Below, piece after piece: positions 1-11,654 of a stretch of 64,000 bases of DNA. The notes beneath the pieces are model-generated. The model was not told the DNA's origin. It made no database searches and was given only the letters and a program-made list of their open reading frames with translations. This stretch comes from Bimastos eiseni (Eukaryota; Annelida; Clitellata; Crassiclitellata; Lumbricidae): NCBI GenBank assembly GCA_959347315.1, contig OY365819.1, positions 22,276,589-22,340,588 on the forward strand, given 5' to 3'. Within the stretch, counting starts at the first letter, position 1, and every line of letters begins with the position of its first letter. The translations under genes and the position numbers were made by a program.

Positions 1-345
1 CTCTATTGTCACTCAAGTTAGCATTTCTGCATTTTTTGTCAGACTGTTTTCTTTCTAAATAAAATAATATCAACATCACGAATTATAAGTTTTCATAACA
101 TCAAAAAATTAGACAATATGGGTGACTGCAGTACTGTTGTGTTGTTTCTCTTAAAGTAAGTAAACTGTAAACAATTTTGATGAACAGACGGATCAAATAT
201 TACTCTACGACAAATCGTAGAATGAAGCTCAACTGCAAATAATAAACGAGTAATGCTATAATATATAACAAATTTGCTTGACTAAATCTTGCTCCAAGTT
301 TTACATAGTGTAGACGCCCCTGTGTGTAAACAATCATTTCTGCCA
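1..345 (+). repeat. Left copy of a ~340-bp inverted repeat
   Basis: Bases 1-180 match the reverse complement of about 11835-12015 almost perfectly (ctctattgtcactcaagtt at both outer ends). The match continues more weakly to ~345 (aataataaacgagtaat, tttgctccaag...ttacat). It begins at base 1, so the outer boundary may lie outside. Confidence 0.85.
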
Positions 346-904
346 TGAAACGTATAAAAAAATAAGCAGCATTCCAGGCTCGTGATAAAAATTTAGCAGC
401 ATTTATCTGATTTAAGCAACACCATCTCTTCCGTCAAATGTGAACATCAGTAATTGGTGAGTGCTTAAGTGCCACATATCGAATTAATTATTATTTTTAT
501 TATTACAGCAGTTTTATATAGTGCCCCTTCCCAGCCATCTACTCTGGCTATGATATGTACTACTTTGTATCAACATGGAAATTTCATGTTCTGCTGCAGA
601 TACCATAGTAAATGCAAAAGAAAGCTGCTAGGTGTGCTTTGCAGTAGTATGAGAATGGTTTAGGTTTCTGGCGAAAGAAATGCTTTCTCGTCTTCATAGG
701 ATGTGTTATACAGTGTCATTGGTCAATTTTGTAATTACGAAGTGTTTTAAGAATTTGAGTGGGTGAAAAGCTAAATTCTGGAGTTACTGTCGAAAGCCAT
801 TTCCGGTTTGGGAGCAGAATGATGAATACACAAACAAATATAATAGTACTAATTTTTTAAGTCATTCGGACCATCCTGTGATTAAAACAAATTACAATAG
901 TGAC
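346..904. other. No gene recognised
   Basis: AT-rich, with no conserved reading frame and no repeat I can name. The short open frame at 469-663 shows no domain. Confidence 0.5.
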
Positions 905-1310
905 TTTTAAATGTTTGAGGAACATCATTGGCTCCCTCTCCATGCTCACATACAATTTAAAATTCTCATTTGGATCTTTAAGGCTCAGCGGGGTCTTGCC
1001 CCAAGATACCTAGTTAACGTAATACTTCTGCCTCGTTCATTTTCCTCCCTCCGTCCACTTCGCTCGTTCAACAGACTAGACCTCTTGGTTCCTCGAACTA
1101 GAACAACTATGGCTCAGTCTCGATCTTTGTTTCAATTGGTCCTTCTCTGTGGAATGCACTTCCTTCATCTGTTCGCTCAATAATTCTATCTGGCAGACTG
1201 CTTCATCCTCCTTCGCTTTTCTCAAAACCTACTTGTTCTCGCAAGGCCTTGTGCACTGGTAGCGTTTCTGAACGGTTCACCCAACAAGAAGTGCTCTAGA
1301 AATGTTTAAA
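905..1310 (+). mobile_element. CR1/L2-like LINE, 3' end of the RT ORF
   Basis: Frame reads HHWLPLHAHIQFKILIWIFK, AQRGLAPRYL and [15 protein letters not shown]. This is the usual C-terminal LHWLPV--RI-FKI--L-YKAL-GLAP-YL pattern of CR1/L2-type LINEs. The same family recurs on the minus strand at 61560-62044. 5'-truncated and frameshifted after RSLFQ. Confidence 0.8.
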
Positions 1311-1335
1311 TAATAATAAACAATACAATATAAAG

Positions 1336-2170
1336 CAGTGGTTCCCAACGTTTTTCGACTTAGGGCCACTTTGATTTAGTTGGAGGACATGATGGGCCAC
1401 AAGGCTAAAAATATTTTTTTAAACAGCAGTGGTTCCCATTTAAAGGTTAATCACTTGATACTTTTATAATCATTAATGCAACTTATGTTGCTGAATATTG
1501 TTACAAGTTTTTCGATGTCCGGTTGAAGATATTAGACCTAGTTGTAGCCAGACTCATTAGTCCATTCTAAATTTGTGTCATTGAGCTGTCAATGGTTTTT
1601 ACTCTTAATCAATTTCATTGCACAAAATGACTGTTCACATCTGTAGGATCTGCAACCAAACCCACAAACATAACGCTGAGCAGCAGTTGCCATCATATCG
1701 TCTGCCGTTGGGATGACGGGAAGATCAGCAAATCAACTGTTTAAAGCCGAGTCGCACTTCAGATCTATACGTCATAGTTGAAAAATCTGCTAATTTTTTC
1801 TTCTAGAAAGATAAAGAAGTTTGTAAACAGAGCAACGTTGTCTGCCTGATCTGCAAATTCACTAAATCGTGACTGGAAAGCATTCAAAAGTTCTGCAATT
1901 TTAGGTCCTACTTTTATATTTATCTTCATCAAACTTATTGACTGCCTTTCTTTCTTTCTTTTGAAAGCGTTCAAAATAATCAAACTTTTTTAAAATAATT
2001 AATGAACAAATAGTTGCAGTTTCATTTTAAACTAAGCAACATCACCCCAAAAAGTTCTAAACAGTTTGTTGCCGCCCTGTAATTTCAAGTTTAAATTGTT
2101 CAGATGACCTGTAATGATCACCAAGAATGCTAGGTCATTCACCCAGTCATTATAATTAACACATAGTTAA
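1336..2170 (-). pseudogene. hAT-superfamily transposase remnant
   Basis: Starts cagtggttcccaacgtttt at 1336, a hAT-type terminus. Read from ~2165 leftward, the minus strand gives LAFLVIITGHLNNLNLKLQG, then KINIKVGPKIAELLNAFQSR and CGFGCRSYRCEQSFCAMKLI. These correspond to the C-terminal part of hAT (Charlie/ZBED-like) transposases (LAFL-DIT-HLN-LN-KLQG and the CEQ-FS-MK-IKS dimerisation region). It has many stops and its 5' end is missing. Confidence 0.75.
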
Positions 2171-3030
2171 AGGAAGAACAGGAAAGTCTTCAGGCACCTC
2201 AGGAGGGCAGCAGAGGGAAGAGAGAGAGCAGCTTCTCCCAATGAAGAAGGGGTAGGCTGTTCCGGTGGCCGTTCATTTAGTCGAAGATCACTTTGTTGCA
2301 TTCATTTCGTCGCAAATCATTTGCCGCAATTCATTTCGCGGAATATTGGTTAGGATCAGGTTAAACATCGTGACGGTCTGTTAGGGTCAGGTTATGTGTG
2401 GTGAGAGTCGGTTAGGGTCAGGTTGTGTGTAGTGAGGGTTGGTTAGGGTTCGGTTATGCGTGGTGAGGGTCGGTTAGGGTCAGGGTACCCGTCATGAGGG
2501 CCGTTTATGGTCAGGTTATGCATGGTGAGGGGCCAAACCCCCGGTCCTAAGTGCCAGGCAGGCAAGATATTCCCCCTTAAGATGCAAAAAATTCCCTCTG
2601 CCCTACCTGAAATTGGAGGCATTTGCCTTCGGACCCCCCTACATGGACGCCCGTGGTGAGTGTCGTTTAGGGTCAGGGTATGCGTGCTGAGGGTTATTTA
2701 GGGTTAGTGTAGTTTTTAAATGAGACGAAATGATCTGCAACGAAATGATCCGCGACGAAATGAATGCAACGAAATGATCTGCGACGAAATTAACGGGAAC
2801 CCGCTGTTCCAGCTGGTGGGACCCATGTAAGCAAAGCTCCCGGATTGGGCCAAGGCAGAGTCAATGCGGGGAACTGAGCAGAGGAACGAAGGGAAGCCCA
2901 GTGCGGAATAGAGGAGACCCTGGTGCAGAGGGCCAAAGATAGGCAGGCGGGGCAGACCCAAGGTGACGGTTACGCATTAGCGCAAGGGTCTTGAAACGAG
3001 TGCATTGAGGCTTCAAGCCTTCAACCAGCT
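2170..3030 (-). mobile_element. CR1/L2-like LINE 3' fragment split by an insertion
   Basis: The minus strand on the right side reads SALAQSGSFAYMGPTSWNS, and the frame resumes on the left side of the 2264-2802 element. This is the LINE C-terminal region ([12 protein letters not shown]). The insertion duplicated gctgttcc. Confidence 0.6.
2264..2802. mobile_element. Tandem-unit TIR element with 8-bp target duplication
   Basis: Flanked by GCTGTTCC at 2256-2263 and 2803-2810. Termini ggtggccgttcatttagtcg and, inverted, gggttcccgttaatttcgtc. Both terminal regions (2270-2335 and 2715-2795) are tandem ~20-base units of type atttcgtcgcaaatc / gacgaaatgatctgc in opposite orientation. The middle has ~37-base units containing cggttagggtcaggttatg and a GC-rich block at 2525-2655. 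No coding capacity. Confidence 0.8.
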
Positions 3031-4020
3031 TCAGTAATATGCAGAATTATTCTAAGAGTTTAGAGAGGAGGGAAAGGTTCTCCAACCTGGAAGGTATGTT
3101 TGGGTCAAAAATCTTGGCACTTAAGCTCTTTTGACTCGAACTGAGTCTAAAGGAATCATGTAAAGCAATGACAATGGAGAAAAAAATCCCTAAATCAAAG
3201 GATTGCAATGAAAACTTCAATGAAAGCAGCATCCAGTGGGAGAGGTTTTCAGTCGGTTTTCTGCTGGATGCTGCAGAAAGGAAGGAAGGACGAAGTGTAG
3301 TGTACTGGAATGTAAAGGGCTTATAATACAATTGAACATCATGAACTTGAGATTCTTAACATGAAGTCTGTCTAACGTAATGAAGTAGAAGGTCACAGGA
3401 TACCCCAAGTATGCGCTTTTGTTGCTGTCACTTGGTGAATGTTTTAACACTTAGGGACGTGTCTGCATGTCTCTTATTGCACACATTTATACACAAAGTT
3501 CAGCAGTCAAAGTGTAAAGCATTACTAGGGATGGAATATAAGACTTTGGAAGCACTTTAGGGCTAATGAGAGCAAAGTTCGTGAACATGTCTCAAAAGTA
3601 ATTCAATATTAAGGGCATAATGGAGTTAGTCAGACAGCAAATCTGATAGCCTGTTATAACTGAATATGACTCTAAACTTGAACACAATTTTATTGCCTGA
3701 CTACATTATACTAGTCAATCCTAAACAAGCACCAAACTAATAAAAATTGAATCACATGAATTTTCAACCGATTACAACAAAATCAACTCTTTTATTTCTT
3801 AACCCATTTAAATACTGCTGAAATACACTGATCAAAAATGCAACAACTACTATGTCTCAAAATGTCTATTGGACATTTGGACTATTGGACTTCTGCATCC
3901 GAAAGTTCAGCCTCAATACAAATGAAAATGCGGCCAAATCTAGTGGGTGAAGACCTCTGCACATATGCAGCCTTTGGCAAATGTGCAATGTAAAAAAAAC
4001 TAATTTTTTTGATATGCATC
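3031..4020. other. No gene recognised
   Basis: The two overlapping minus-strand frames at 3047-3450 contain no motif I know. The rest is AT-rich with no repeat I can name. Confidence 0.4.
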
Positions 4021-4024
4021 ATGA

Positions 4025-4385
4025 AGATCGGTTAGGATCCAACGCTGCACAATGACACAGAATCTCTGAAATGACCTGCCTCCTGAATGCTGTGCATTTT
4101 TCGCTTCTTCCACAATACTTCCTGCCATCCAACATCATCTGTCTCAGGGTCCTCTGGCTTTCCATTCCAAACTAAATTCTTACCCTCTCAAGAATTCTTA
4201 CACAGACCCACTCGATTGTCCACCTTCCAATCTTCTGAATCCTCTGGAAACTGAACTTTGACCTTCTTCAGTTTACCCTTTGGATAATTCATCTGATTCG
4301 ATGAAGCGCTTGTGAATAAGCAGGTGCCCTGTGCTTGACTTTCAAGTGGCGCTTTAGAAGTTGGGAGATCACTATTAGGCGTCAT
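4025..4385 (+). mobile_element. LINE 3'-end fragment
   Basis: One frame reads NDLPPECCAFFAS (the LINE WNDLP-E motif). The tail gaagcgcttgtgaataagca...agtggcgc matches 49195-49245. Truncated at both ends. Confidence 0.5.
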
Positions 4386-4639
4386 GACAGTCGGTTAGGG
4401 TCAGGTTTAGGATTAGTGTCGTGCTCAGACATATGCGAAGAACTTTTGACGTTACGAGTCAGGATTTACTAGGTTGTTAAGTACATCTTTTCAATCCATC
4501 TTCCATTTAAGCATGATTCTTTTCATCAATCCAGCTCCCAGTTAAACAGAAATCTGGTCATCAAACGAGCTCACACTCTGTAGTACAGTTAAACAGACTT
4601 CTGTTCACCAATGCCACTATTACTACTATTCGACGTCCT

Positions 4640-5185
4640 CGGGGGAGGGGAGGTCGAGGAGAAGACCCATTGGAGACGCCAGGACTGCCAAGGGTCAAAA
4701 GTATGGTTATTCTAGGGGTCACCATGACTGAAAATCTCAGTTTTGAACCTCATATAAACAGAATGTGTTGTCAGGCATGGCAATCAATGGATGCTTTGCA
4801 TATAATGGTGGCGCATGGCCTCTCAGGACTATTGCTTTTTGACGTGGTGCGTTCGACTACAGTGGCCCGCATGCTGTATGCGGCTCCGACCTGGTGGGGG
4901 TACGTGGGGCAGCAGAAGCGTGCCTGGGTACAGTCAGTTATGAACAGACTGATTCGCCAACGCTATCTGCCATACGATGTTCCTCCTTTCGAACATTTGA
5001 TCCGGTTGGCCGATACGGGTCTATTCAAAGCGATGCTGGAGAACCCAGGTCACATGTTGCACCGGTTCCTTCCTCCTATAAAGGCAACCTTGCACTCCCT
5101 ACGTCCGCGCCCAAAAGACCGGGAAATCCCACAGGCACACAACCTAGAGCGAAAATCTTTTTTAATGAGAATGTTGTATTATTAA
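4640..5185 (+). mobile_element. Non-LTR retrotransposon, C-terminal RT fragment
   Basis: 171-residue frame from 4670 to the stop: VILGVTMTENLSFEPHINRM, ARMLYAAPTWWGYVGQQKRA, MNRLIRQRYLP, then LRPRPKDREIP and RKSFLMRMLYY. This is the thumb and C-terminal end of a CR1/jockey-group LINE (LGVT-T--LSF--H, Y--P-WWG, NR-IR, LR-R--N---P...F--R-LY). The open frame and natural stop suggest a fairly young 5'-truncated insertion. Confidence 0.8.
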
Positions 5186-5762
5186 GTTAATGTATTGCTA
5201 TTATTAAGCTCTGCTAATCACCACAATTGCATATATGTTGCAGACAATCTAGAGTTGAAATTATTTTTCAATTGTTTAATTAGGATGCTGTGCCTTAAAA
5301 TGTTTTGTACGGATAAGCAGTTGGTTCAATAATGAACATACTTACTTACTTGCCAACGAAGCTGATTTGCCTTGGGAATAGTTTACGATGCTATTTATTA
5401 ACATGAACATGGTAATTTACAATACAATGCTAAAATAATGTTTTACCAGCGCATTTCAATAATTTTGGTGCTAGGAATCAACAGGTAGAGTTTTGTGATA
5501 TTTGGAACAACTTAGTAAATCCGGACCTGTACCCTTTTCACCACAGAAGTTTCATTTCTGTCAAGTTGGCCTTACTTTCACTTTCACATTCAAGTTCATA
5601 TTCGCTAGGTGAGTGATATCCCCAGTCAGGCACACGCTCAGAGTATACACTGCCTCACAAGTAAAATCTTAGTCTTAGACGGGATCAAGCCTTTAACACC
5701 ACCAACACAACACTAACACCACTTCCCAAAACACCAAACCGTTTTTCATTATATTACCAAAT

Positions 5763-5776
5763 GTTGCCATGGCAAC
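5763..5776. promoter_or_regulatory. Perfect palindromic X-box (RFX site), left arm
   Basis: gttgccatggcaac fits the RFX consensus GTNRCC-N(0-3)-RGYAAC exactly. RFX factors drive ciliary genes (established). Here it sits in a transposon arm ~7.5 kb upstream of the first CC2D2A exon recognised. Function is not shown. Confidence 0.55.
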
Positions 5777-5976
5777 CCATCAAACATTGTGCTTTAATAC
5801 ACTCTAATGCAATAGGCCCTAACTTTGACAGCAAAACTAATGGTCTTAGAGAGAGGTGGTGATGGGGTATATGTGGTGTGAAAGGCTTAGGCCTGTAGGC
5901 CGTCTAAGACCATTAGTTTTGCTGTCAAAGTTAGGGCCTATTGCATTAGAGTGTATTAAGGCATAATGTTTGATGG

Positions 5977-5990
5977 GTTGCCATGGCAAC
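5977..5990. promoter_or_regulatory. Perfect palindromic X-box (RFX site), right arm
   Basis: Second identical gttgccatggcaac, the inverted counterpart of 5763-5776. Confidence 0.55.
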
Positions 5991-6199
5991 ATTTAGTAAT
6001 GTAATGAAAAGCAGTTTGGTGTTTTGGGAAGTGGGGTTAGTGGTGTGTTCCTGGTGTTAAAGGCTTGTTCCTGTAAGGCGTCTAAGACTAAGATTTTACT
6101 TGTGGGGCAGTGTATACTCTGAGCGTGTGCCTGACTGGGGATATCACTCACCTAGCGAATATGAACTTGAATGTGAAAGTGACGTCCAACCTGACAGAA

Positions 6200-7331
6200 T
6201 AGTAGTTTCTTGCGCTGAGAAGCCGAGTTTCGGTCGCAGATGGGTCATTCAGCGCCGGCGAATATAAAGCTGGTCTCCTTCTGACGTGGCTTTCGTGGAT
6301 GCTGAGAAATCTTTAATGATTTACATTACATTACATTACATTTCCCATGTCTATTAGGCCTAGGCCTAATAATCATAATAATCATAATAATCATAAACGC
6401 ATTATCGAGCTGGACTACACATTAAAACACGAGTAGCACACAGACACTCACTGTTATCTGAATAAAAGCACGCTGAAAATTATTTTAATCGGGTACACGC
6501 AATAATCGTGCTCATGTAAAACTACGCGAACTATAAACAACTGATAGGCTACAATATAAGGCATCTGGCGATGACCTCTTACATAATTATAGCATCACAG
6601 CCCAGTGTCGCTTGGGATTAACCTTTGAACTCAGCGGACAGCGGGTGTGCCTCTGAAATTGTTTCAGCTGGCGAATTGTTTCCGTGCACAATTAGACGAT
6701 TTCGATTTGTCGTGTGCCTGGACTTGAATAATAATTTATCCAATTTACGCATATTAAACGCACTTGATTTGCATATATATTCAAGTGATGAGTTAAGAAA
6801 CCTCACTATGTTTCAGCTGGTTTAAGCAAAATATCTGAATATTGCACCAACAGACGTGATAATATTTTCGCGCAGTCGCGTTTGATGAACTTTTGCGCAC
6901 ACCTCCTATTCTGCTATGGTAACAAGTTTGGACGAACATGGTGGTTGTCTTCCACTTCGATTTCAACTAATTCACTCCTCAGAGTTTAAAACTGGACATG
7001 TTTTCTGTTAAAATTGTTTATTTTGGAATTTATATTGGCCTGTCACAGCAGATTAATGAAAATAAGACAGTGTCGTTTTAATATCTTAATAGAACAATTA
7101 ACGATAATACAAGAAGTGCAGCCTTGGTTATATGTAAACAAGTTTTAGTGGAAATTTGCGTGTCGTGCCTTAGCGCAGCTTATGACAACTCAGCCTGTAT
7201 AAGAATAATATGGCTTCAAGGTTAGTGAATCGTATTCAAGTTAGATTCATTTTCATATTATTATATTTGTAATTGATATGGAAAATAATTATTTGTATGG
7301 TTTGCATAAGATTCCAGAAGATGTCATCTGA
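6200..7331. other. No gene recognised
   Basis: Contains short repeats (tacat at 6321-6340, aataatcat at 6369-6395). The two overlapping frames near 6620-6820 are antisense to each other and carry no motif. Confidence 0.4.
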
Positions 7332-7340
7332 GATGTTTAG

Positions 7341-10300
7341 ATGTGCGTCAATTTGTCATACGTATTTGTATTCATATTCGCACATCACATTCGATTGGTG
7401 AGTGATATCCTCAATAATTATAATTGCATTGGTTTTCACGGTGCATGTGAAATACTACAAGTTTGAGGGCGTAAGTGACATACTCATCCACAACACATCT
7501 TAAAGCACGTTACAAGGCCTATTACCCATCTAAAAGAGTACGAAAAACACCAGGTGCTGGAACGTTTCAATCATTAATGTCGCTGTGGTAGCACTTCAAA
7601 GTGCCCATATATTTGCATTGGTTTTCACAGCATCATAGCATAGTACAACTTTGTCAACCTAAATGACATACTCCGCCCCTATACCTCTTAAAGCGCTTTA
7701 CAAGGCCTATTACCCATCTAAAGGACTACGCAAAACACCAGTTGCTGGAACGTTTCAATCATTAGTGCCACTGTGGTAGCACTTCAAAGTTACCGTTTAT
7801 TTGCTTTTTTCACAGCATGGAACATACTACAAACTTGCCGAATTAAGTGACGTCTCCACAACCATACATCTTAAAGCGATTCGCTCAGCCTGTTATCCAT
7901 CTAAAGGACTCCCTAAAACCAGACACTGGAACGTTTCCGGAGGGGACTCTGTAGAGTCCGGGAAGACCCTGTAAAACACCGAGGGACTCCTTAGGATCTA
8001 TGGAATAATAAGCTAACAGCCCTGCGCAGCAGACGTCAATCGACCCAAGTGCTGGTCAGCCGTCCTCCAAAATGATCACGTAATCCAAATATACATGGCC
8101 GACCACAAAATTCAGTTCGGAAAGGGCCTCTGGGTATAAAGCCACATGTTGGTAACTGCCACATAGGTCCAGCGTGCTGAGGCAACCACCATCATCATGG
8201 GCACCTATACACTCAACTATTCGGGGAAGCATGTACGAATCCTTTTTCGTCTGCTCAGTCAACTGTCTAAAATTGACGCAGAACCGTAACATCTCGTCCA
8301 TTTTATAGGCCAGCAATACACTGGACGTCCACCCCACCGACAGCAAGTTCTTTCCGCCCGGCCGCTAGAAGCAAGTCATCTAGCTCCTCGTCTTTGGCCA
8401 CACGATGTGTGAGCGGCTGCCATCTTAAGGGCTGCTTCACTGGGGCGTGTTCCCCATGACAATCCTGTGCTTCAGCACCGTTGTCCTTCTCAAGTGTAAA
8501 TCCCCTAAGAAAAAACGCCCCGGTTCTATCGAAGCAATTTTCCCAATTGCGTCCTGATCTCGGGCATAACCTCTTCTGGAAGGTCCACTAACATCTTTCC
8601 ATGCAACCGGGCTCTCGACCCCCATCGGCCTCCTGGCTCACCTCTATCTTGACCGGGTGCAGACCCGCAATCGCCTGATCTTTGCCAAGCAGGACAGGGT
8701 TGTTACTTAAGTTCACTACCCTCACTCAGGTCACGTCCAAGTTGTCATCCACAGCGACCCGCACCAGACAAACCCCGGCCATGTTTACTGGGACTCGGTC
8801 ATCCAAGCCAGTGCCACAGAAGCCAAATCGCTGTCCATCGTTCGTACGGGAGCGTCGCCCTGATGTTTTGCGAGAACGGCCACATCCTCAGAATGGCCAC
8901 TCCCCTGCACCACACGGACCCATGAACCTTCACCAAAGGAATACATTAGTGATTAACAGTTTATGCCCCAGACCGAAACCTAAGCGACAGCAATGCTCTC
9001 TGAGCCAGTCTATGTCCAGCATTATCTTCGATTATCTGGTCAATGCGAGAAACACACTGGAGATTGGAAACACTCCTCATACTTTAAGCGGCAACCTAAT
9101 CTCCCCGAGGAGAGTAATGTTGGACCCGTTAACAGCCATCAAGAACCGATTCCAGGGCTCTACTCCAACCACAGAAGGAACCGGCTTGAGGTTTAACTCA
9201 GACCCGGTGTCAACCAGACACAACTGTAACGTAACCCCGTCTCCATTGTCCCGACCGACGATCGTCCAGCGGCTTAGTTCGACTCGTCAGCTCCCGTAGT
9301 TACCGAACCAACTTGGCCTCCAAGTTCCATTGCCAGCGTCGCAGTCTCTCTTGTTGCTTGGCCAGGAAGCGCTCCAAACAGGCCTGCAGCTGGGGAATCT
9401 CGTCAGTCTCTTGAACCCACGAACCGGTTCTGCGACCAGTCGTCCGGGTCCATCGTCGTCTGGTAAGCTTCCAGACGACCCACGATTCGGTACTCCTCGT
9501 CCAATCTTCGGCTCCCGCTCGCGGACCTTGAGCGAGAGCTCCCTGTCCAACGTATTTCGTGCAGCAGGTTGCTCAGGCTCTCCCCGATACAGTGACGTCT
9601 GTGACACAGCTGGACACGAAAGGTCTCAGCTTAGTCTTACGTCTCATTACGCTGGCGCAACCTCTCCACCTGTTCATCGTAGGTCACGTCCTCTTGAGCC
9701 CCAAAATCCCACAGCAGTTGAGCGGCGGCCTTTTCCAGAGCGCAGTGTAGATAGTCCACTCGGTCCACAACAGTCCATCGGTTGTGAAGATCGCACACTT
9801 CGAACTGGGCCAGAAATGAGTCATGCGACCCAGACTCATCGCATTTTTCCGGCTTCACCTGAAACAGTCGGTACCGGAGCAGACCCTTGACGCCCACTAG
9901 CAGCTTCGGCGAGAATGTGGGTTCGTCTGCTATCCCCGACTCACTCGGCCACACCAGCTTCGGATCGTCGAAGTCGATACTTTCCAGCAGTCGGTTCTAA
10001 GCGAACAGTGTGCACATCCTTTCTTCCTGCCCGGACGGCATCGAACTATCGGTTGGCAGCTCGGCGACGTCCAGAAGAGTGTAGATGATCGTTCTCCCGT
10101 GGTCTCCAACCGCTGTCGAATCAAACCCAAGACTTCTTCACCTCACTTCGAAGGTACCAATCTGTGGCGAACCTCTTTCTTGTTCGACTTTGGGCGCATG
10201 CCTGGCAGCATCAGGGTACGGCAATATGCCCGGGAAACTCCAATGCCTTCTTCTATTCTCTGGTACCCCCACGGAGTAAGGCATGGCTTTTTGGTACTGA

Positions 10301-11157
10301 TCTCTGCTGCGGTTTTGAAAGCGATGGCCCAACTTGATCGTCGACGGCAGGATCAGACGATGACGACATATTATTTTGCAGAAGAAAAGAATCACAGCTT
10401 GAATGTTTTACCAAAATTCCTTGTCAGCAACAGCGAACAGACTACATGTAAAAATTTGTACATTCTTGATTGTACTACAGAGCGACTCTCTACTCAAATA
10501 ACAACCGCAGAAGAAATGGAAAAGGCTGCACAGTCCTTGCGTGACTGCACAGAACTGTGCTTTTATTCATACCCTAGGTCCTTGCCCACAGAGTCCCCCG
10601 GATCCTACAGAGTCCCCACGGACCCTACAGAGTCCCCCGGGACCCTACAGAGTCCTCCCTGACACTACAGAGTCCTTCAGGATCCCAAAGAGTCCCACAT
10701 ACTTTACAGAGGCTCACCTGACTCTACAGAGTCCCCTCCGGAAACGTTCCAGTGCCTGGTATTTTAGGTAATGCTTTAGATGGCTAATAGGCTGTGTAAA
10801 GCACTTTAAGATGTATAGGGGCTGAGTATGTCATTTAGATTGGCAAATTTGTACTATGCTATAATGCTGTGAAAACCAATGCAAATATATGGGCACTTTG
10901 AAGTGCTACCACAGCAGCATTGATGATTGGAAACGTTCCAGCACCTGGTGTTTTGCGTAGTCCTTTAGATGGGTAATAGGCCTTGGAAAGCGCTTTAAGA
11001 TGTGTAGGGAATGAGCATGTCACCTAGACCTTCAAACTTGTAGGATTTCACATGCACCGTGAAAACCAATGCAATTATAATTATTGGGGATATCACCCAC
11101 CAATCGAATGTGATGTGCGAATATGAATACGAATACGTATGACATATTGACGCACAT
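7341..11157. mobile_element. Foldback element with 9-bp target duplication and captured gypsy DNA
   Basis: Flanked by GATGTTTAG at 7332-7340 and 11158-11166. The long terminal inverted repeats start atgtgcgtcaat and reach inward ~600 bases on the left (about three ~187-base units, each with acaccag-tgctggaacgttt) and ~420 on the right (two such units, inverted). A second tandem array of ~21-base units (ctacagagtccccc) lies at 10590-10740, with a remnant at 7940-7990. The core (about 8000-10590) is a decayed gypsy fragment. TIR structure and 9-bp duplication match foldback or Mutator-like elements. No transposase seen. Confidence 0.85.
8040..9960 (-). pseudogene. Ty3/gypsy gag-pol fragment inside the foldback
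   Basis: Minus strand, in order: gag-like SGSHDSFLAQFEVCDLHNRW and YLHCALEKAAAQLLWDFG (9640-9950); frameshifted Arg-rich gag tail (9287-9607); a pre-RT segment RTTVLKHRIVMGNTP (~8440); then RT reading RFCVNFRQLTEQTKKDSYML, GCLSTLDLCGSYQHVALYPE and HVYLDYVIILEDG (8056-8346). Where functional RTs have YLDD, this copy reads YLDY. Frameshifts and stops throughout, and sequence is lost between LNFVVG and HVYLD. Standard gypsy type, unlike the element at 24828. Confidence 0.75.
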
Positions 11158-11166
11158 GATGTTTAG

Positions 11167-11654
11167 TTCCATTTTTATGCGTCTTTTGAGGATTTATTTA
11201 TCTAGGCAATCACAATAATCGTCTGTTATCTACAATTTGAATGGACCCATATTAGCCTATGTTGAAAGCGCAGGTTTACTTGTCTTCTCATATATAAAAC
11301 TTTTTCTCATTGCTAGCAATATATATGATAAATATAACAGAGTTGTTAACAACATATGTACAAACTTCCCAAAATCGCGTCCATTAGGCTGAATGTTGAC
11401 ACTGACAGGAAACCAAAAAATTGCTTTTTACTATTCAGCAGCAGAGTATGTTCGGATCTTGTGTTGCTCATTTCACGTATGGTCTATCCCCCCTCTCCAT
11501 GCGTCCATGTGCTTGTGGATTATTGCATGCAAACCTATTGTCATCTCTGCGGATCATAAGAATTATCACACCACCTTATCTACATAAAAAGTTGGAGATT
11601 TCAAGACTGCTGAAAAGGATCGGTGCAAACAAACTTTACAACTGTATGATGATA
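11167..11654. other. No gene recognised
   Basis: Three overlapping frames at 11356-11657 with no motif. Lies between the foldback and the right inverted repeat. Confidence 0.4.

Larger units (their letters stand above)
5556..6199. mobile_element. 644-bp hairpin (foldback) element
   Basis: Arms 5556-5850 and 5903-6199 are near-perfect inverted copies around a 52-base spacer. Ends ttctgtcaagttgg / ccaacctgacagaa. Each arm contains the palindrome gttgccatggcaac. The subterminal motif ttcatattcgc...ggtgagtgatatcc is shared with the element at 7341. No ORF. Target duplication not resolved (agtttcat left and agtttctt right are only close). Confidence 0.85.

Noticed and set aside
4940..5060. 2A motif in ENPGHM
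   Set aside because: Lacks the final Pro of NPGP and lies in the C-terminal part of an RT ORF; chance similarity.
8682..10662. Plus-strand frames of ~190-205 codons
   Set aside because: Antisense shadows of the gypsy gag-pol fragment, which makes sense on the minus strand.
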